64,000 nucleotides of DNA, taken from assembly GCF_000315235.1 (NCBI RefSeq), contig NZ_BALG01000185.1:62001-126000 (forward strand). The letters are read 5' to 3'. This stretch comes from Paenibacillus popilliae ATCC 14706. Lineage in GTDB: Bacteria > Bacillota > Bacilli > Paenibacillales > Paenibacillaceae. Made by a program: the position numbers and the translations under genes. The notes below the pieces were generated by a model. It saw nothing but the letters and a program-made list of their open reading frames with translations, did no database searches and was not told the DNA's origin. Shown piece by piece: positions 1 through 10,300 of the stretch; position 1 is the first letter of the stretch, and every line of letters starts with the position of its first letter.

Positions 1-1
1 T

Positions 2-34
2 GAAGAAGTCATGGCGCAAGCGAACTTGAAGTAA
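2..34 (+). CDS. tsf: Elongation factor Ts, C-terminal tail (partial)
   Basis: An open frame enters from the left edge and ends at a TAA at 32-34; the last ten residues read EEVMAQANLK. A hairpin terminator and pyrH follow. In Firmicutes tsf sits directly before pyrH and EF-Ts proteins end in a similar EEV-type tail, so the identity is inferred from position plus this short match. Too little is present to see any domain. Confidence 0.6.
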   Translation, partial: EEVMAQANLK

Positions 35-97
35 TCCTGGTCAATGGGCGCTTCCGTTCATAAACTGCTAGCAATCAACAGTCGGGCTGGAAAAGAT

Positions 98-123
98 GGA
101 ACACGTAGTGTTCCTTCTTTTTT
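98..123 (+). terminator. Intrinsic terminator after tsf
   Basis: A 7-bp perfect stem (GGAACAC at 98-104 with GTGTTCC at 108-114) with a three-base loop is followed by TTCTTTTTT. It separates tsf from pyrH. Confidence 0.75.
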
Positions 124-149
124 AGCACGTTGTTAAAAGTGGAGGGTAA

Positions 150-880
<731 letters not shown>

Positions 881-881
<1 letters not shown>

Positions 882-1435
882 TGCCACAATCAGTAAAGAA
901 ACACGCAGAAGAACGTATGGAAAAGGCAATTGTGGCTTTGAAGCGCGATTTGGCTACGCAGCGCGCCGGACGTGCTTCCGCCGCGCTGCTTGATCGTATT
1001 CAAGTCGAATATTACGGTGCGATGACGCCAATCAATCAATTGGCGAACATCAGCACGCCGGATCCGCGCACGCTGCTGATCCAACCCTGGGACAATAGCT
1101 CGCTCGGAGAGATTGAACGCGCGGTCATGAAGTCGGATCTTGGCTTGACGCCAGCCAATGATGGCTCCATCATCCGCATCTCTATTCCGGCATTGACCCA
1201 GGAGCGTCGTACGGAACTTGTGAGACAGACGAAGAAATTCGGTGAAGACGCGAAGGTAGCCATCCGCAACATCCGCCGCGACGCGAACGATGACATCAAG
1301 AAGCTGGAAAAAACCGATATTTCGGAAGATGATTCCCACCGTCATCAAGAGGATATTCAGAAGATGACGGACAAATATATCGCGGAAGTCGATAAAGTAT
1401 TGGCAGCAAAAGAAAAAGACATTATGGAAGTCTAA
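881..1435 (+). CDS. frr: Ribosome recycling factor
   Basis: Splits post-termination 70S ribosomes together with EF-G. The 184 residues match the usual family length of about 185, and the sequence shows the conserved [19 protein letters not shown] block near the N-terminus and a [23 protein letters not shown] helix later on. Start is GTG at 881, overlapping the pyrH stop by one base, with GGGAG upstream. A weak terminator-like hairpin follows before uppS. Confidence 0.95.
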
Positions 1436-1468
1436 TGAAGGCGCACCGCAATGTGCGACATCTTAATG

Positions 1469-1500
1469 CCCCTCCGCACGGTGGGGTTTATTGTCTTTTT
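1469..1500 (+). terminator. Possible weak terminator or attenuator between frr and uppS
   Basis: CCCCTCC (1469-1475) can pair with GGTGGGG (1480-1486) around a GCAC loop with one T-T mismatch; a T-rich tail TTTATTGTCTTTTT follows. An imperfect stem, so read-through into uppS is likely. Confidence 0.4.
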
Positions 1501-1537
1501 CCGGTGCCGGTTTTATCAACAGGTTGGAGGAGACCGA

Positions 1538-2305
1538 ATGATTAAGCGATTCCAAGCGTGGGTGCAGTGCAGGAAGGATAGACTAGGGCCTGAGCTGCTG
1601 CCGGACAATATCCCACAGCATGTCGCGATTATTATGGACGGCAACGGACGTTGGGCGAAGAATCGCGGATTGCCGCGTGTCGCAGGACACCATACGGGGA
1701 TGAAAGCCGTAAAGCGAGCGACCATCGCCGCCAATGACATCGGAATCAAAATACTGACGATGTACGCTTTTTCCACAGAGAACTGGGTGCGCCCGAAAGA
1801 AGAAGTGGAGTTTCTGATGAAGCTTCCTCAGCAGTTCCTCACCATTGAACTCGATGAATTGGTGGAGAAAAATGTGCAAGTGCGCATGATGGGCTATCGG
1901 GACCGCCTTCCCGTTCATACGCTTGCGGCGATGGAAGAAGCCGTGGAGAGAACGAAAAATAATACGGGACTCATACTCAATTTTGCGTTGAATTACGGCG
2001 GAAAGCGGGAATTGATCGAAGGCTTCCGCGAGATTGCCCGGGACGTCGCTGCGGGCGCGGTACGGCCGGATGATATCGACGAGGATCTCATTCATCATCA
2101 TCTGTTGTCCAGCAGCTTACCGGACCCGGATCTGCTGATTCGCACGAGCGGGGAATTGCGGCTAAGCAATTTCATGCTGTGGCAACTGGCTTACAGCGAG
2201 CTGTGGTTTACCGATGTGTACTGGCCCGAGTTCACGGAACGGCATCTGAAGGAAGCCGTGCTGGAATATCAGCGCCGAACACGGAGATATGGCGGATTAC
2301 AATAA
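1538..2305 (+). CDS. uppS: Isoprenyl (undecaprenyl diphosphate) synthase
   Basis: Condenses isopentenyl diphosphate onto farnesyl diphosphate to give the C55 lipid carrier for wall polymers. The 255-residue protein carries the cis-prenyltransferase signature IIMDGNGRWA with catalytic Asp34, and the C-terminal RTSGELRLSNFMLWQ block. The frame is open further upstream, but ATG 1538 has GGAGGA about seven bases before it and gives a normal family length. It sits directly before cdsA and dxr, a standard lipid/isoprenoid cluster. Confidence 0.95.
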   Translation: MIKRFQAWVQCRKDRLGPELLPDNIPQHVAIIMDGNGRWAKNRGLPRVAGHHTGMKAVKRATIAANDIGIKILTMYAFSTENWVRPKEEVEFLMKLPQQFLTIELDELVEKNVQVRMMGYRDRLPVHTLAAMEEAVERTKNNTGLILNFALNYGGKRELIEGFREIARDVAAGAVRPDDIDEDLIHHHLLSSSLPDPDLLIRTSGELRLSNFMLWQLAYSELWFTDVYWPEFTERHLKEAVLEYQRRTRRYGGLQ

Positions 2306-2323
2306 GTTGGAGGAACAGTCGTT

Positions 2324-3121
2324 ATGAAACAGCGTATCGTTACGGGGCTTACAGCCGGTATCCTATTCGGCGGACTGTGCGTCATGGGCGGCATGCCGTA
2401 TGAGCTGCTTCTCCTCGCATTGGCCCTGATTGGCTATTACGAGTTTGCCCGTATGCATCATTCCCGGCCCTTTGATTTCACATCCATCATCGGCTATGTT
2501 ACGCTGCTTGCTGTGGCTGTGCCTTGGCAGCGTTGGTCCATCACATGGCCGGTCTCGTTCGAGACGCTTCTATGGTTCAGCATGTTCATCCTGCTGTGTA
2601 TGACCGTCGTGACCAAAAATCGAGTGCCGATCGGGAACGCCGCCCAATTATGGCTGGGGGCGTTCTATATCGGCAGTGGATTCAAATATATGATGCTGAC
2701 CCGTACGATGATGGAGGAGGGCCTGTTCTGGACGCTGCTGCTCTTTGCTGCCATCTGGTCCTCCGATATCGGCGCTTATTTTACGGGAAGAGCCTTAGGG
2801 AAGCATAAGCTGTGGCCCGCCATCAGTCCGAACAAGACGATGGAAGGGGCGCTGGGCGGGATCGCGGCATCGGTAATCGTGTCGTTCTTGTTTATACTCG
2901 CCCGGCCGGATATTCTCGATTGGCGCACGGCACTAGCGATCGGGGCTTCGGCCGCCGTAATCGGGCAGCTTGGCGATCTCATCCAGTCTGCTTACAAGCG
3001 GGTGCGCGGGGTCAAGGATTCCGGCATGATTCTGCCTGGGCACGGCGGCATTCTAGATCGCTGTGATAGCTGGATCGTCGTATTCCCGTTCGTTCATCTG
3101 ATCGGCTTACTGACACTATAA
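2324..3121 (+). CDS. cdsA: Phosphatidate cytidylyltransferase
   Basis: Makes CDP-diacylglycerol from phosphatidic acid and CTP, feeding all phospholipids, including the product of pgsA further along this window. The 265-residue protein is strongly hydrophobic with several predicted membrane segments. Near the C-terminus it has the CDS signature SAYKRVRGVKDSG followed by LPGHGGILDRCDS, with the expected K-R, K-D and H-G-G residues. GGAGG precedes the ATG; the gap to uppS is 18 bases. Confidence 0.95.
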   Translation: MKQRIVTGLTAGILFGGLCVMGGMPYELLLLALALIGYYEFARMHHSRPFDFTSIIGYVTLLAVAVPWQRWSITWPVSFETLLWFSMFILLCMTVVTKNRVPIGNAAQLWLGAFYIGSGFKYMMLTRTMMEEGLFWTLLLFAAIWSSDIGAYFTGRALGKHKLWPAISPNKTMEGALGGIAASVIVSFLFILARPDILDWRTALAIGASAAVIGQLGDLIQSAYKRVRGVKDSGMILPGHGGILDRCDSWIVVFPFVHLIGLLTL

Positions 3122-3190
3122 CAGCTGGACGGGCAGTCCGGGCCACGAGCGGGCGATGATAGTACACTTGAATGAAGATGAGGTGCAGGA

Positions 3191-4339
3191 ATGAAACGGA
3201 TTACAGTACTTGGCTCGACGGGATCGATCGGTACACAGACGCTGGACGTTGTCCGCCATCATGCGGACGAGTTCGCGGTTGAAGCCCTTGCGGCAGGGCG
3301 GAACGCGGAGTTCATCGTTCAGCAGGCGAAGGAATTCCGGCCTCGCAAAGTATCCGTTCAAGACCGGGAGACGGCGGAGCGGATCCGCCACGATCTCCCC
3401 GCCGGAACGGAACTCTATTACGGAGACGAGGGTCTGATTGAAGTGGCGGCTGCAACGGACGCCGATACCGTCATTACGGCGGTTGTCGGCAGCGTCGGGC
3501 TGGAGTCGACCTTGGCCGCGATCGCCGAAGGCAAGAGCATCGGCTTGGCGAACAAGGAGACGCTCGTGTCGGCTGGACACCTGGTGACCGAGCTGGCTGT
3601 GGACAAGGGTGTGAGCATCCTGCCTGTGGACAGCGAGCATTCCGCTATCTTCCAATGCTTGAACGGAGAAGCGGTCGCGGATGTGCAATCGATTACGGTA
3701 ACGGCTTCTGGCGGCAGCTTTCGCGATTATTCACGGGGCGAGCTAGAGAACGTGACGCTGGAGCAGGCGCTGAATCATCCGAATTGGTCGATGGGAGCGA
3801 AGCTGACCGTCGACTCGGCGACGATGGCCAACAAGGGCTTAGAGGTAATTGAGGCGCACTGGCTGTTCGGGATGCCGTATGACCGGATTCATGTCCTGAT
3901 TCATCCGGAAAGCATCATCCATTCCTTCGTGGAATATAGGGATGGCAGCATCATCGCCCAGTTGGGCGTGCCCGACATGCGGGTTCCGATACAATACGCG
4001 CTGACGTATCCGAAGCGTCTGGACAGCCCTGCGGCCCGTCTCCATTTGGCGGAGTTCGGCAAGCTTCATTTCCGGGAAATGGATTTCAAACGCTTTCCGA
4101 TGATGCAGTGGGCCTATGATTGCGGTCGTGCAGGCGGAACGGCGACAACCGTGTTCAACGCGGCAAACGAAGTGGCCGTAGGGCGCTTCCGAGAGGGCGA
4201 GATCAAGTTCCTCGACATCGAGCGCATCGTGTACGAGATCATTTCCGGACATGAGCGTATCCCGCATCCTTCGCTCGCAGAGATTAAGGACGCGGATCGA
4301 CGGGCACGCGCGGAAGCACGGCAAATGTTGCGGCCCTGA
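3191..4339 (+). CDS. dxr: 1-deoxy-D-xylulose 5-phosphate reductoisomerase
   Basis: Second step of the MEP isoprenoid pathway, converting DXP to MEP with NADPH. Length 382 is normal. The NADPH-binding GSTGSIGTQT lies at 8-17, the metal-site segment PVDSEHSAIFQCL and ASGGSF follow in the middle, and NKETLVSAG is present. GAGGTG precedes the ATG. It supplies precursors to UppS two genes upstream, so the cluster is functionally coherent. Confidence 0.95.
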   Translation: MKRITVLGSTGSIGTQTLDVVRHHADEFAVEALAAGRNAEFIVQQAKEFRPRKVSVQDRETAERIRHDLPAGTELYYGDEGLIEVAAATDADTVITAVVGSVGLESTLAAIAEGKSIGLANKETLVSAGHLVTELAVDKGVSILPVDSEHSAIFQCLNGEAVADVQSITVTASGGSFRDYSRGELENVTLEQALNHPNWSMGAKLTVDSATMANKGLEVIEAHWLFGMPYDRIHVLIHPESIIHSFVEYRDGSIIAQLGVPDMRVPIQYALTYPKRLDSPAARLHLAEFGKLHFREMDFKRFPMMQWAYDCGRAGGTATTVFNAANEVAVGRFREGEIKFLDIERIVYEIISGHERIPHPSLAEIKDADRRARAEARQMLRP

Positions 4340-4458
4340 TGGCATCCGGTCGATTCTCTTGTGCGGGATCGGAGAATAATGATAATCTAAAAGAGGTTGT
4401 TCAAAACGTCCGTGCTTCGAGTTCGGTGCTGAGAGAAACGTAAAGGAGGATGCATCGC

Positions 4459-5733
4459 GTGCAGATGGTACAGATTGTAATATTGACGATACTTGTCTTC
4501 TTCATCATTGTGACGATTCACGAGTGGGGACATTTTATCTTTGCGAAACGTGCGGGCATTCTCGTTAGAGAGTTCGCCATCGGGTTTGGTCCGAAAGTGT
4601 TCTCCCATACGCGCGGAGAGACCCGTTATACGCTCCGGCTGCTGCCGGTCGGCGGCTTCGTCAGGATGGCGGGGGAGGATCCGGAACTGGTGCAGATTCA
4701 GCCCGGGCAGACGATTGCCGTCCGGCTGAAGGACAATCAAGTCGTAAAGCTGTATTTGGATCAACTGGATATGCGCAAGCAAGTCGTGCGTGGTGAAGTG
4801 AAGGAGATCGATCTGGAGCACGCATTGAAGCTTACGATGGACGTGGAAGGGGAAGAAGTGATCTTAGACGTTCATCCGCAAGCGAAAATGATCGTCAAAG
4901 GCGAGGACACGCAAATTGCACCTTGCAATCGCCAGTTCGGCAGCAAGACGGTCGGACAGCGGGCGCTGGCTATTTTCGCCGGGCCTTTCATGAACTTCGT
5001 GCTGGCGTTTATTTTATTCGGAGCCTACATTCAGATGGTCGGCATGCCGGTCGAGAACCCGTCGTATGTTAAGATTGGTGACGTGACTTCGAATATGCCT
5101 GCGGCGGAAGCGAATTTGCAGAAGGGCGATATTATTGAAAAGGTGAACGATTTCGTCGTCGGAGGCAACCGGGACAAAATGATCGAGATGATCGAGAAAT
5201 CGGAAGGCAAGCCGGTGGACATGACGATTGTTCGGGGAGACGAACGGTTTACCATCCGGCTGACGCCAGTGAAGGTGGAAGGCCAGAAAGGCGGCAAGGT
5301 CGGAATCGCGCCCGTATTCCCGACCCGCAGCGCCACGATCGGGGAGACGTTCAAATATGCGGGCATGTCCATGGTCGACACGACACAGCGTATCTTCGAA
5401 GGCTTCCGCATGCTTGTTTTTGGCCAGTTCAGTCTGGATGATCTGGGCGGGCCCGTGCGAACGTTCGAAGTGACGGGACAGTTCGCGAAGCAGGGGATTG
5501 GCCAGCTCACCTTATGGACTGCTATTCTTAGCCTGTATCTGGGCATATTTAATCTGCTGCCCATTCCAGCATTAGACGGAAGCCGTCTTGTCTTTCTCGG
5601 CATTGAAGGACTTCGCGGCAAGCCCGTCGATCCGAACCGGGAGAGCATGGTGCACTTCGTCGGCTTCGCCATGCTGATGCTGCTGATGCTGGCGGTGACC
5701 TACAACGATATATTGCGATTGGTAAAAGGTTGA
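4459..5733 (+). CDS. rseP: Site-2 intramembrane metalloprotease (RseP/RasP)
   Basis: Membrane zinc protease of the S2P family, which in Bacillus (RasP) cleaves anti-sigma factors and signal-peptide remnants. The 424-residue protein has HEWGH at 21-25 inside the first membrane helix, a central PDZ-like domain, and the NLLPIPALDGSRL motif in a late membrane segment, whose Asp completes the zinc site. The upstream in-frame ATG at 4450 lies within the ribosome site itself (AAAGGAGG, 4442-4449), so GTG 4459, nine bases after it, is the better start. Confidence 0.92.
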   Translation: MQMVQIVILTILVFFIIVTIHEWGHFIFAKRAGILVREFAIGFGPKVFSHTRGETRYTLRLLPVGGFVRMAGEDPELVQIQPGQTIAVRLKDNQVVKLYLDQLDMRKQVVRGEVKEIDLEHALKLTMDVEGEEVILDVHPQAKMIVKGEDTQIAPCNRQFGSKTVGQRALAIFAGPFMNFVLAFILFGAYIQMVGMPVENPSYVKIGDVTSNMPAAEANLQKGDIIEKVNDFVVGGNRDKMIEMIEKSEGKPVDMTIVRGDERFTIRLTPVKVEGQKGGKVGIAPVFPTRSATIGETFKYAGMSMVDTTQRIFEGFRMLVFGQFSLDDLGGPVRTFEVTGQFAKQGIGQLTLWTAILSLYLGIFNLLPIPALDGSRLVFLGIEGLRGKPVDPNRESMVHFVGFAMLMLLMLAVTYNDILRLVKG

Positions 5734-5803
5734 CTATCGGCACGATCATTGTTCGCAACATCATGCGCGATGGGGTTGTGTCTTCGGGAGGATGGTAACG
5801 GTT

Positions 5804-7252
5804 ATGTCGAAACAGAAACAGTTCGTTACGGAAATTACGCCCCAGCAGGAGGATTTTTCCCGTTGGTATATTGACGTTATCAAAAAAGCGGAGCTGATGG
5901 ACTACTCGCCAGTGCGCGGCTGCATCGTCTTCCGTCCGGATGGCTATGAGATCTGGGAGCATATCAAGGACGAACTGGATCGCCGCTTCAAGGAGACGGG
6001 CCATCGCAACGCCTATTTCCCGCTCTTCATTCCCGAGAGCTTCTTCCAGAAGGAAAAGGAGCATGTCGAAGGGTTCAACCCGGAGCTGCCGTGGGTTACG
6101 GAAGCGGGCGGCGAGGAACTGGAAGAGAAGCTCGCGATCCGTCCGACATCCGAGACGATGATTGGGCATATGTATGCGAAGTGGATCCAATCCTATCGGG
6201 ATCTGCCGGTGCTTATTAACCAATGGGCCAACGTCGTCCGCTGGGAGAAAAGAACGCTCCCGTTTTTGCGTACGAGCGAATTTCTGTGGCAGGAGGGCCA
6301 TACTGCGCATGAGACCGAGGCGGAAGCGCGCAAAGAGACGATGCGCATGCTTGCGATCTACCGCGAATTCGTCGAGGATTACTTGGCGATACCGGTAATG
6401 AAAGGCCAGAAGACGCCATCCGAGAAATTCGCTGGAGCGGTAGACACGTACTCTATCGAAGCGATGATGAAGGACGGACGCGCTGTTCAGGCCGGAACAT
6501 CCCACTATATGGGCACGAATTTCTCCGTCGCGTTCGATATTCAATTCCTGGGGCGGGAGAACGAGCTTGAATATGCACATACGACATCATGGGGCGTAAG
6601 CACCCGGCTTATCGGATCGCTCATTATGGTGCATGGGGACGATCGGGGACTCGTACTCCCGCCGAAGGTCGCTCCGACCCAAGTCATCATGATCCCGATC
6701 GGTCCGGCGAAGCTGCGCGATCAAGTCGGCGGCCGCGCCGACGAGCTGTTTACGGAATTGAAGCGGTCCGGCATCCGTGTCCGGATGGACGACCGCAGCG
6801 ACATTAGCCCGGGCTGGAAGTTCAACGAGTATGAGATGCGTGGCGTTCCGGTCCGCCTCGAGATCGGGCCGCGGGATATGGAGAACGGCGTGTGCGTGCT
6901 CGTGTCGCGCGTATCCGGCGAGAAGCGGATCGTGGAGCAGAGCAAGCTGGTTGAAGAAGTGAAGCGGATGCTGGAGGATGTCCATCAGGAGATGTACGAG
7001 CGTGCGCGCCAGTTCCGCGACGACCACTTCTATTCGGTCGACTCGATCGAGGAGATGAAGGCGCTGATGGAAGAGAAGCGCGGCTTCACGCTCGCCGGCT
7101 GGTGCGGCTCGGAGGTGTGTGAGAAGCATGTCAAGGACGAGACCGGCGCCACAAGCCGCAATATCCCGTTCGCGTCGCAAGAGAGCAAGAAGACCTGCCT
7201 CGTATGCGGAGAAGAGGCGAAGCATACCGTCGTCTTCGCCCGCGCGTATTAA
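5804..7252 (+). CDS. proS: Prolyl-tRNA synthetase, short archaeal/eukaryote-like type
   Basis: Charges tRNA-Pro. At 482 residues it is too short for the usual bacterial ProRS with the inserted editing domain (about 565). Motifs such as AIRPTSETMIG, GTSHYMGTNFS and the C-terminal extension ending in FARAY are typical of the archaeal/eukaryotic-like (ProS3) form. C-terminal Cys residues (WCGSEVCE and CLVCGEE) could bind zinc. An in-frame ATG at 5792 overlaps the GGGAGGAT ribosome site, so ATG 5804 is preferred. It lies between rseP and polC, where B. subtilis carries the long bacterial form. Confidence 0.93.
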   Translation: MSKQKQFVTEITPQQEDFSRWYIDVIKKAELMDYSPVRGCIVFRPDGYEIWEHIKDELDRRFKETGHRNAYFPLFIPESFFQKEKEHVEGFNPELPWVTEAGGEELEEKLAIRPTSETMIGHMYAKWIQSYRDLPVLINQWANVVRWEKRTLPFLRTSEFLWQEGHTAHETEAEARKETMRMLAIYREFVEDYLAIPVMKGQKTPSEKFAGAVDTYSIEAMMKDGRAVQAGTSHYMGTNFSVAFDIQFLGRENELEYAHTTSWGVSTRLIGSLIMVHGDDRGLVLPPKVAPTQVIMIPIGPAKLRDQVGGRADELFTELKRSGIRVRMDDRSDISPGWKFNEYEMRGVPVRLEIGPRDMENGVCVLVSRVSGEKRIVEQSKLVEEVKRMLEDVHQEMYERARQFRDDHFYSVDSIEEMKALMEEKRGFTLAGWCGSEVCEKHVKDETGATSRNIPFASQESKKTCLVCGEEAKHTVVFARAY

Positions 7253-7319
7253 GGAGACATCCAACGGAATACAAGATTACGAACCGATACAACCGGTTGT
7301 CATGGGGGTGGAAATCGGC

Positions 7320-10300
7320 ATGTCGGATAACAGAATGCGATTCGAGTTGTTAATGAAGCAGGCGGGCATTTCTGCGAAGCTGGCGGAAGGAAGCTATCAT
7401 GACGCCAGAATTGAGCGGGTCGAGTGCAGCCGTTCCCATCAGGAATGGACGATCCATATCGGCAAGGCGTCGATAGCGTCGGCGGAGGCTTACCGTACCT
7501 TTTGTCTACGCGTGCAGGAGAAGCTGTCCCATATCGCCAAGATCCGAATTATTTTTCATTATGATGGAAATGTGAGCAACGCGGAGGTCGTGGATGCCTA
7601 TTGGGGGCTGTTCGTCGAATGGGTCAAGCGGGAAGTCGCGTCGGTCAACGGCTGGCTGCATCGCGCCAAGTTCGATGTGAAAGGTGATCTGGTCAAGCTG
7701 ACTCTGGCCGACGCGACGACCTTGGAGCTCGCCAAGAAGAAGCAGATCGATAGCTACGCCGTTCAATTTTTCCAGACGTATTTTACCCGTTCCTTGCGCT
7801 TCATGATGCAGAGTGGCAGTTTTGATGCGGATGCTTATGAGGCGTTTCAGGCCAAGCTCGTTGAGGAAGAGCGGCAGGTCGTCCAGCAGATAATGGTGGA
7901 AGCCGAGCGCGAGGCCGCCGAAGCGGCCGCTCCCGGAGCAGCGCCGGAACGTCTCCATGTCGGTTATGATATTAAGGACGATGCGACACCGATTATGGAT
8001 ATTCAGGACGAAGAGAAGCGGATCACGATTCAGGGAACCGTCTTCGGACTCGACATGAAGGAGCTGCGGAACGGCAGTACGCTGTTCACCTTCAACGTGA
8101 CGGACTTCAGTGATTCGCTTATGATGAAGATGTTCGCGAAGACGAAAGAAGATCTCGCCATGCTTCGCCTCATCGCCAATGGCAAATGGGTGAAGGCGCG
8201 CGGACGCGTGGAGTATGATCGCTTCATGACCGTGCCCGAGCTTGTCATGATTCCTTCGGACTTGAACGAAGTAACGCCGCCTGCACAGCGGCAGGATACA
8301 GCAGAGGAGAAGCGAGTCGAATTCCATCTCCATTCCACGATGAGCACGATGGATGCGGTGGCGCCGATTGACGCTTATATGAAACAGGCGGCCAAATGGG
8401 GTCACCGTGCGATTGCGGTCACGGATCACGCCAACGTGCAGTGCTATCCGGAAGCGGCCAAGGCGGCCAAGAAGCATGGCTTGAAAATGATCTACGGCCT
8501 GGAAGCGAACGTCATCAACGACGATCTGGAAGTGGTCATGAACGCTGAGCCCCGCAACTTGAAGGAAGCGACCTATGTCGTGTTCGATATCGAGACGACG
8601 GGTCTATCGGTCACGAATACGAAAATGACGGAGATCGCCGGTGTCAAAATACAGGACGGCAAGGAGATCGGACGGTATGCCACCTTCGTCAATCCGCATG
8701 AGCCGATTCCGTACCCTATTCAGCAGTTGACGAATATAACGGATGAGATGGTGAAGGATGCGCCGGATATTGATCAGGTGCTGCGCGAGTTCATGGAATT
8801 CGTCGGCGATGCAATATTGGTCGCGCATAACGCGAGATTCGATGTCGGGTACGTTCAGTACAATCTACAGAAGCTGGGTATGCCCGAGTTGACCAACCCG
8901 GTCATCGATACGCTGGAGTTGGCCCGATTGATCCATCCGAAGCTGAAAAATCACCGTCTGAATACGCTGGCGGACAAATATAAGGTGTCGCTGGAAAACC
9001 ATCACCGCGCCATTGACGACACGATTGCGCTGTTTGGCATTTTGAACGGGTTGATGAAGGACGCCCTGGCGATCTACGGCATTGAGATGCTCGACCGCTT
9101 GAATGATTATGTTGGCCAGAATCTGAAGACCGCGCGGCCGTTCCACTGCAATATTTACGCGTTGAACAGCATTGGCAAGAAAAATTTGTACAAGCTCGTC
9201 ACGCTGTCGCATACCGAATACTTCAATCGCGTCGCCTGCATTCCGAAGAGCAAACTGGTGGAGATGCGGGAAGGGCTGCTGCTTATGTCGGGCTGCGAAA
9301 AGGGCGAGTTTTTCGAGACGGTGCTCAACAAATCGAGCGAAGAGGCGGAGCGGGTAGCGGAGTTCTATGACGTGCTGGAGATTCAACCGCTGACGATGTA
9401 TATGCATTTAGTTGAAAAAGGACTTGTCGCCTCGAAGCAACAGATCGAGGAGGCACTGCGCAAAATTGTCCAGATTGGGGAGAAGCTGAATAAGCCGGTA
9501 GTCGCTACGGGCAACGTGCACTATCTCAGCCCTAGGGACAAGCTGTTCCGCGACATTACGATTCACGGCATCACGGGCTTTAGCCCGCTCAAAGATATGC
9601 GGAAGCCGGATGCCCATTTCCGCACGACGACGGAAATGCTGCAGGAATTCGAGTTCCTCGGCAAAGAGACGGCCTACGATGTCGTCGTCCGCAATACGAA
9701 CGAGCTCGCGAATCGGTTCGAGGAATTGGTTCTGTTCCCGGACAAACTGTTCACTCCGATGATCGAAGGGGCAGACGAAGAGATTCGGACGACCTGCTAT
9801 CGGACGGCGGAAGAAATCTACGGCAAGCCTCTGCCGGATATCGTAGTCAAGCGGCTCGAAAAGGAGTTGGAGCCGATTGTCAAATACGGCTTCTCCGCCA
9901 ACTACCTGATCTCCGAGCGGCTCGTCAAAAAATCGAATGAGGACGGCTATCTTGTCGGTTCGCGGGGCTCTGTCGGCTCATCGGTCGTCGCGACCTTCCT
10001 CGGCATATCCGAGGTCAACCCGCTGCCGCCGCATTATACATGCAAAAATCCCGAATGCAAGCACAGCGAATGGATTACGGACGGAAGCGTGCCGAGCGGC
10101 TTCGACCTTCCGGACAAGCGGTGCCCGCAATGCGGGCGCATGCTGAAGGGCGAGGGCCAGGATATCCCGTTCGAGACGTTCCTCGGCTTCAAGGGAGACA
10201 AAGTTCCCGATATCGACTTGAACTTCTCCGGGGAGTATCAGCCGCATGCCCATAACTTCACGAAGATCATGTTCGGAGAGAAGAGCGTATTCCGCGCAGG

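Noticed and set aside
5734-5803. T-box riboswitch before proS
   Set aside because: The gap is only 70 bases with no specifier stem, T-box sequence or terminator.
5549-6580. 343-residue open frame on the - strand over rseP and proS
   Set aside because: Antisense shadow of coding sequence with no ribosome site or recognisable domain.
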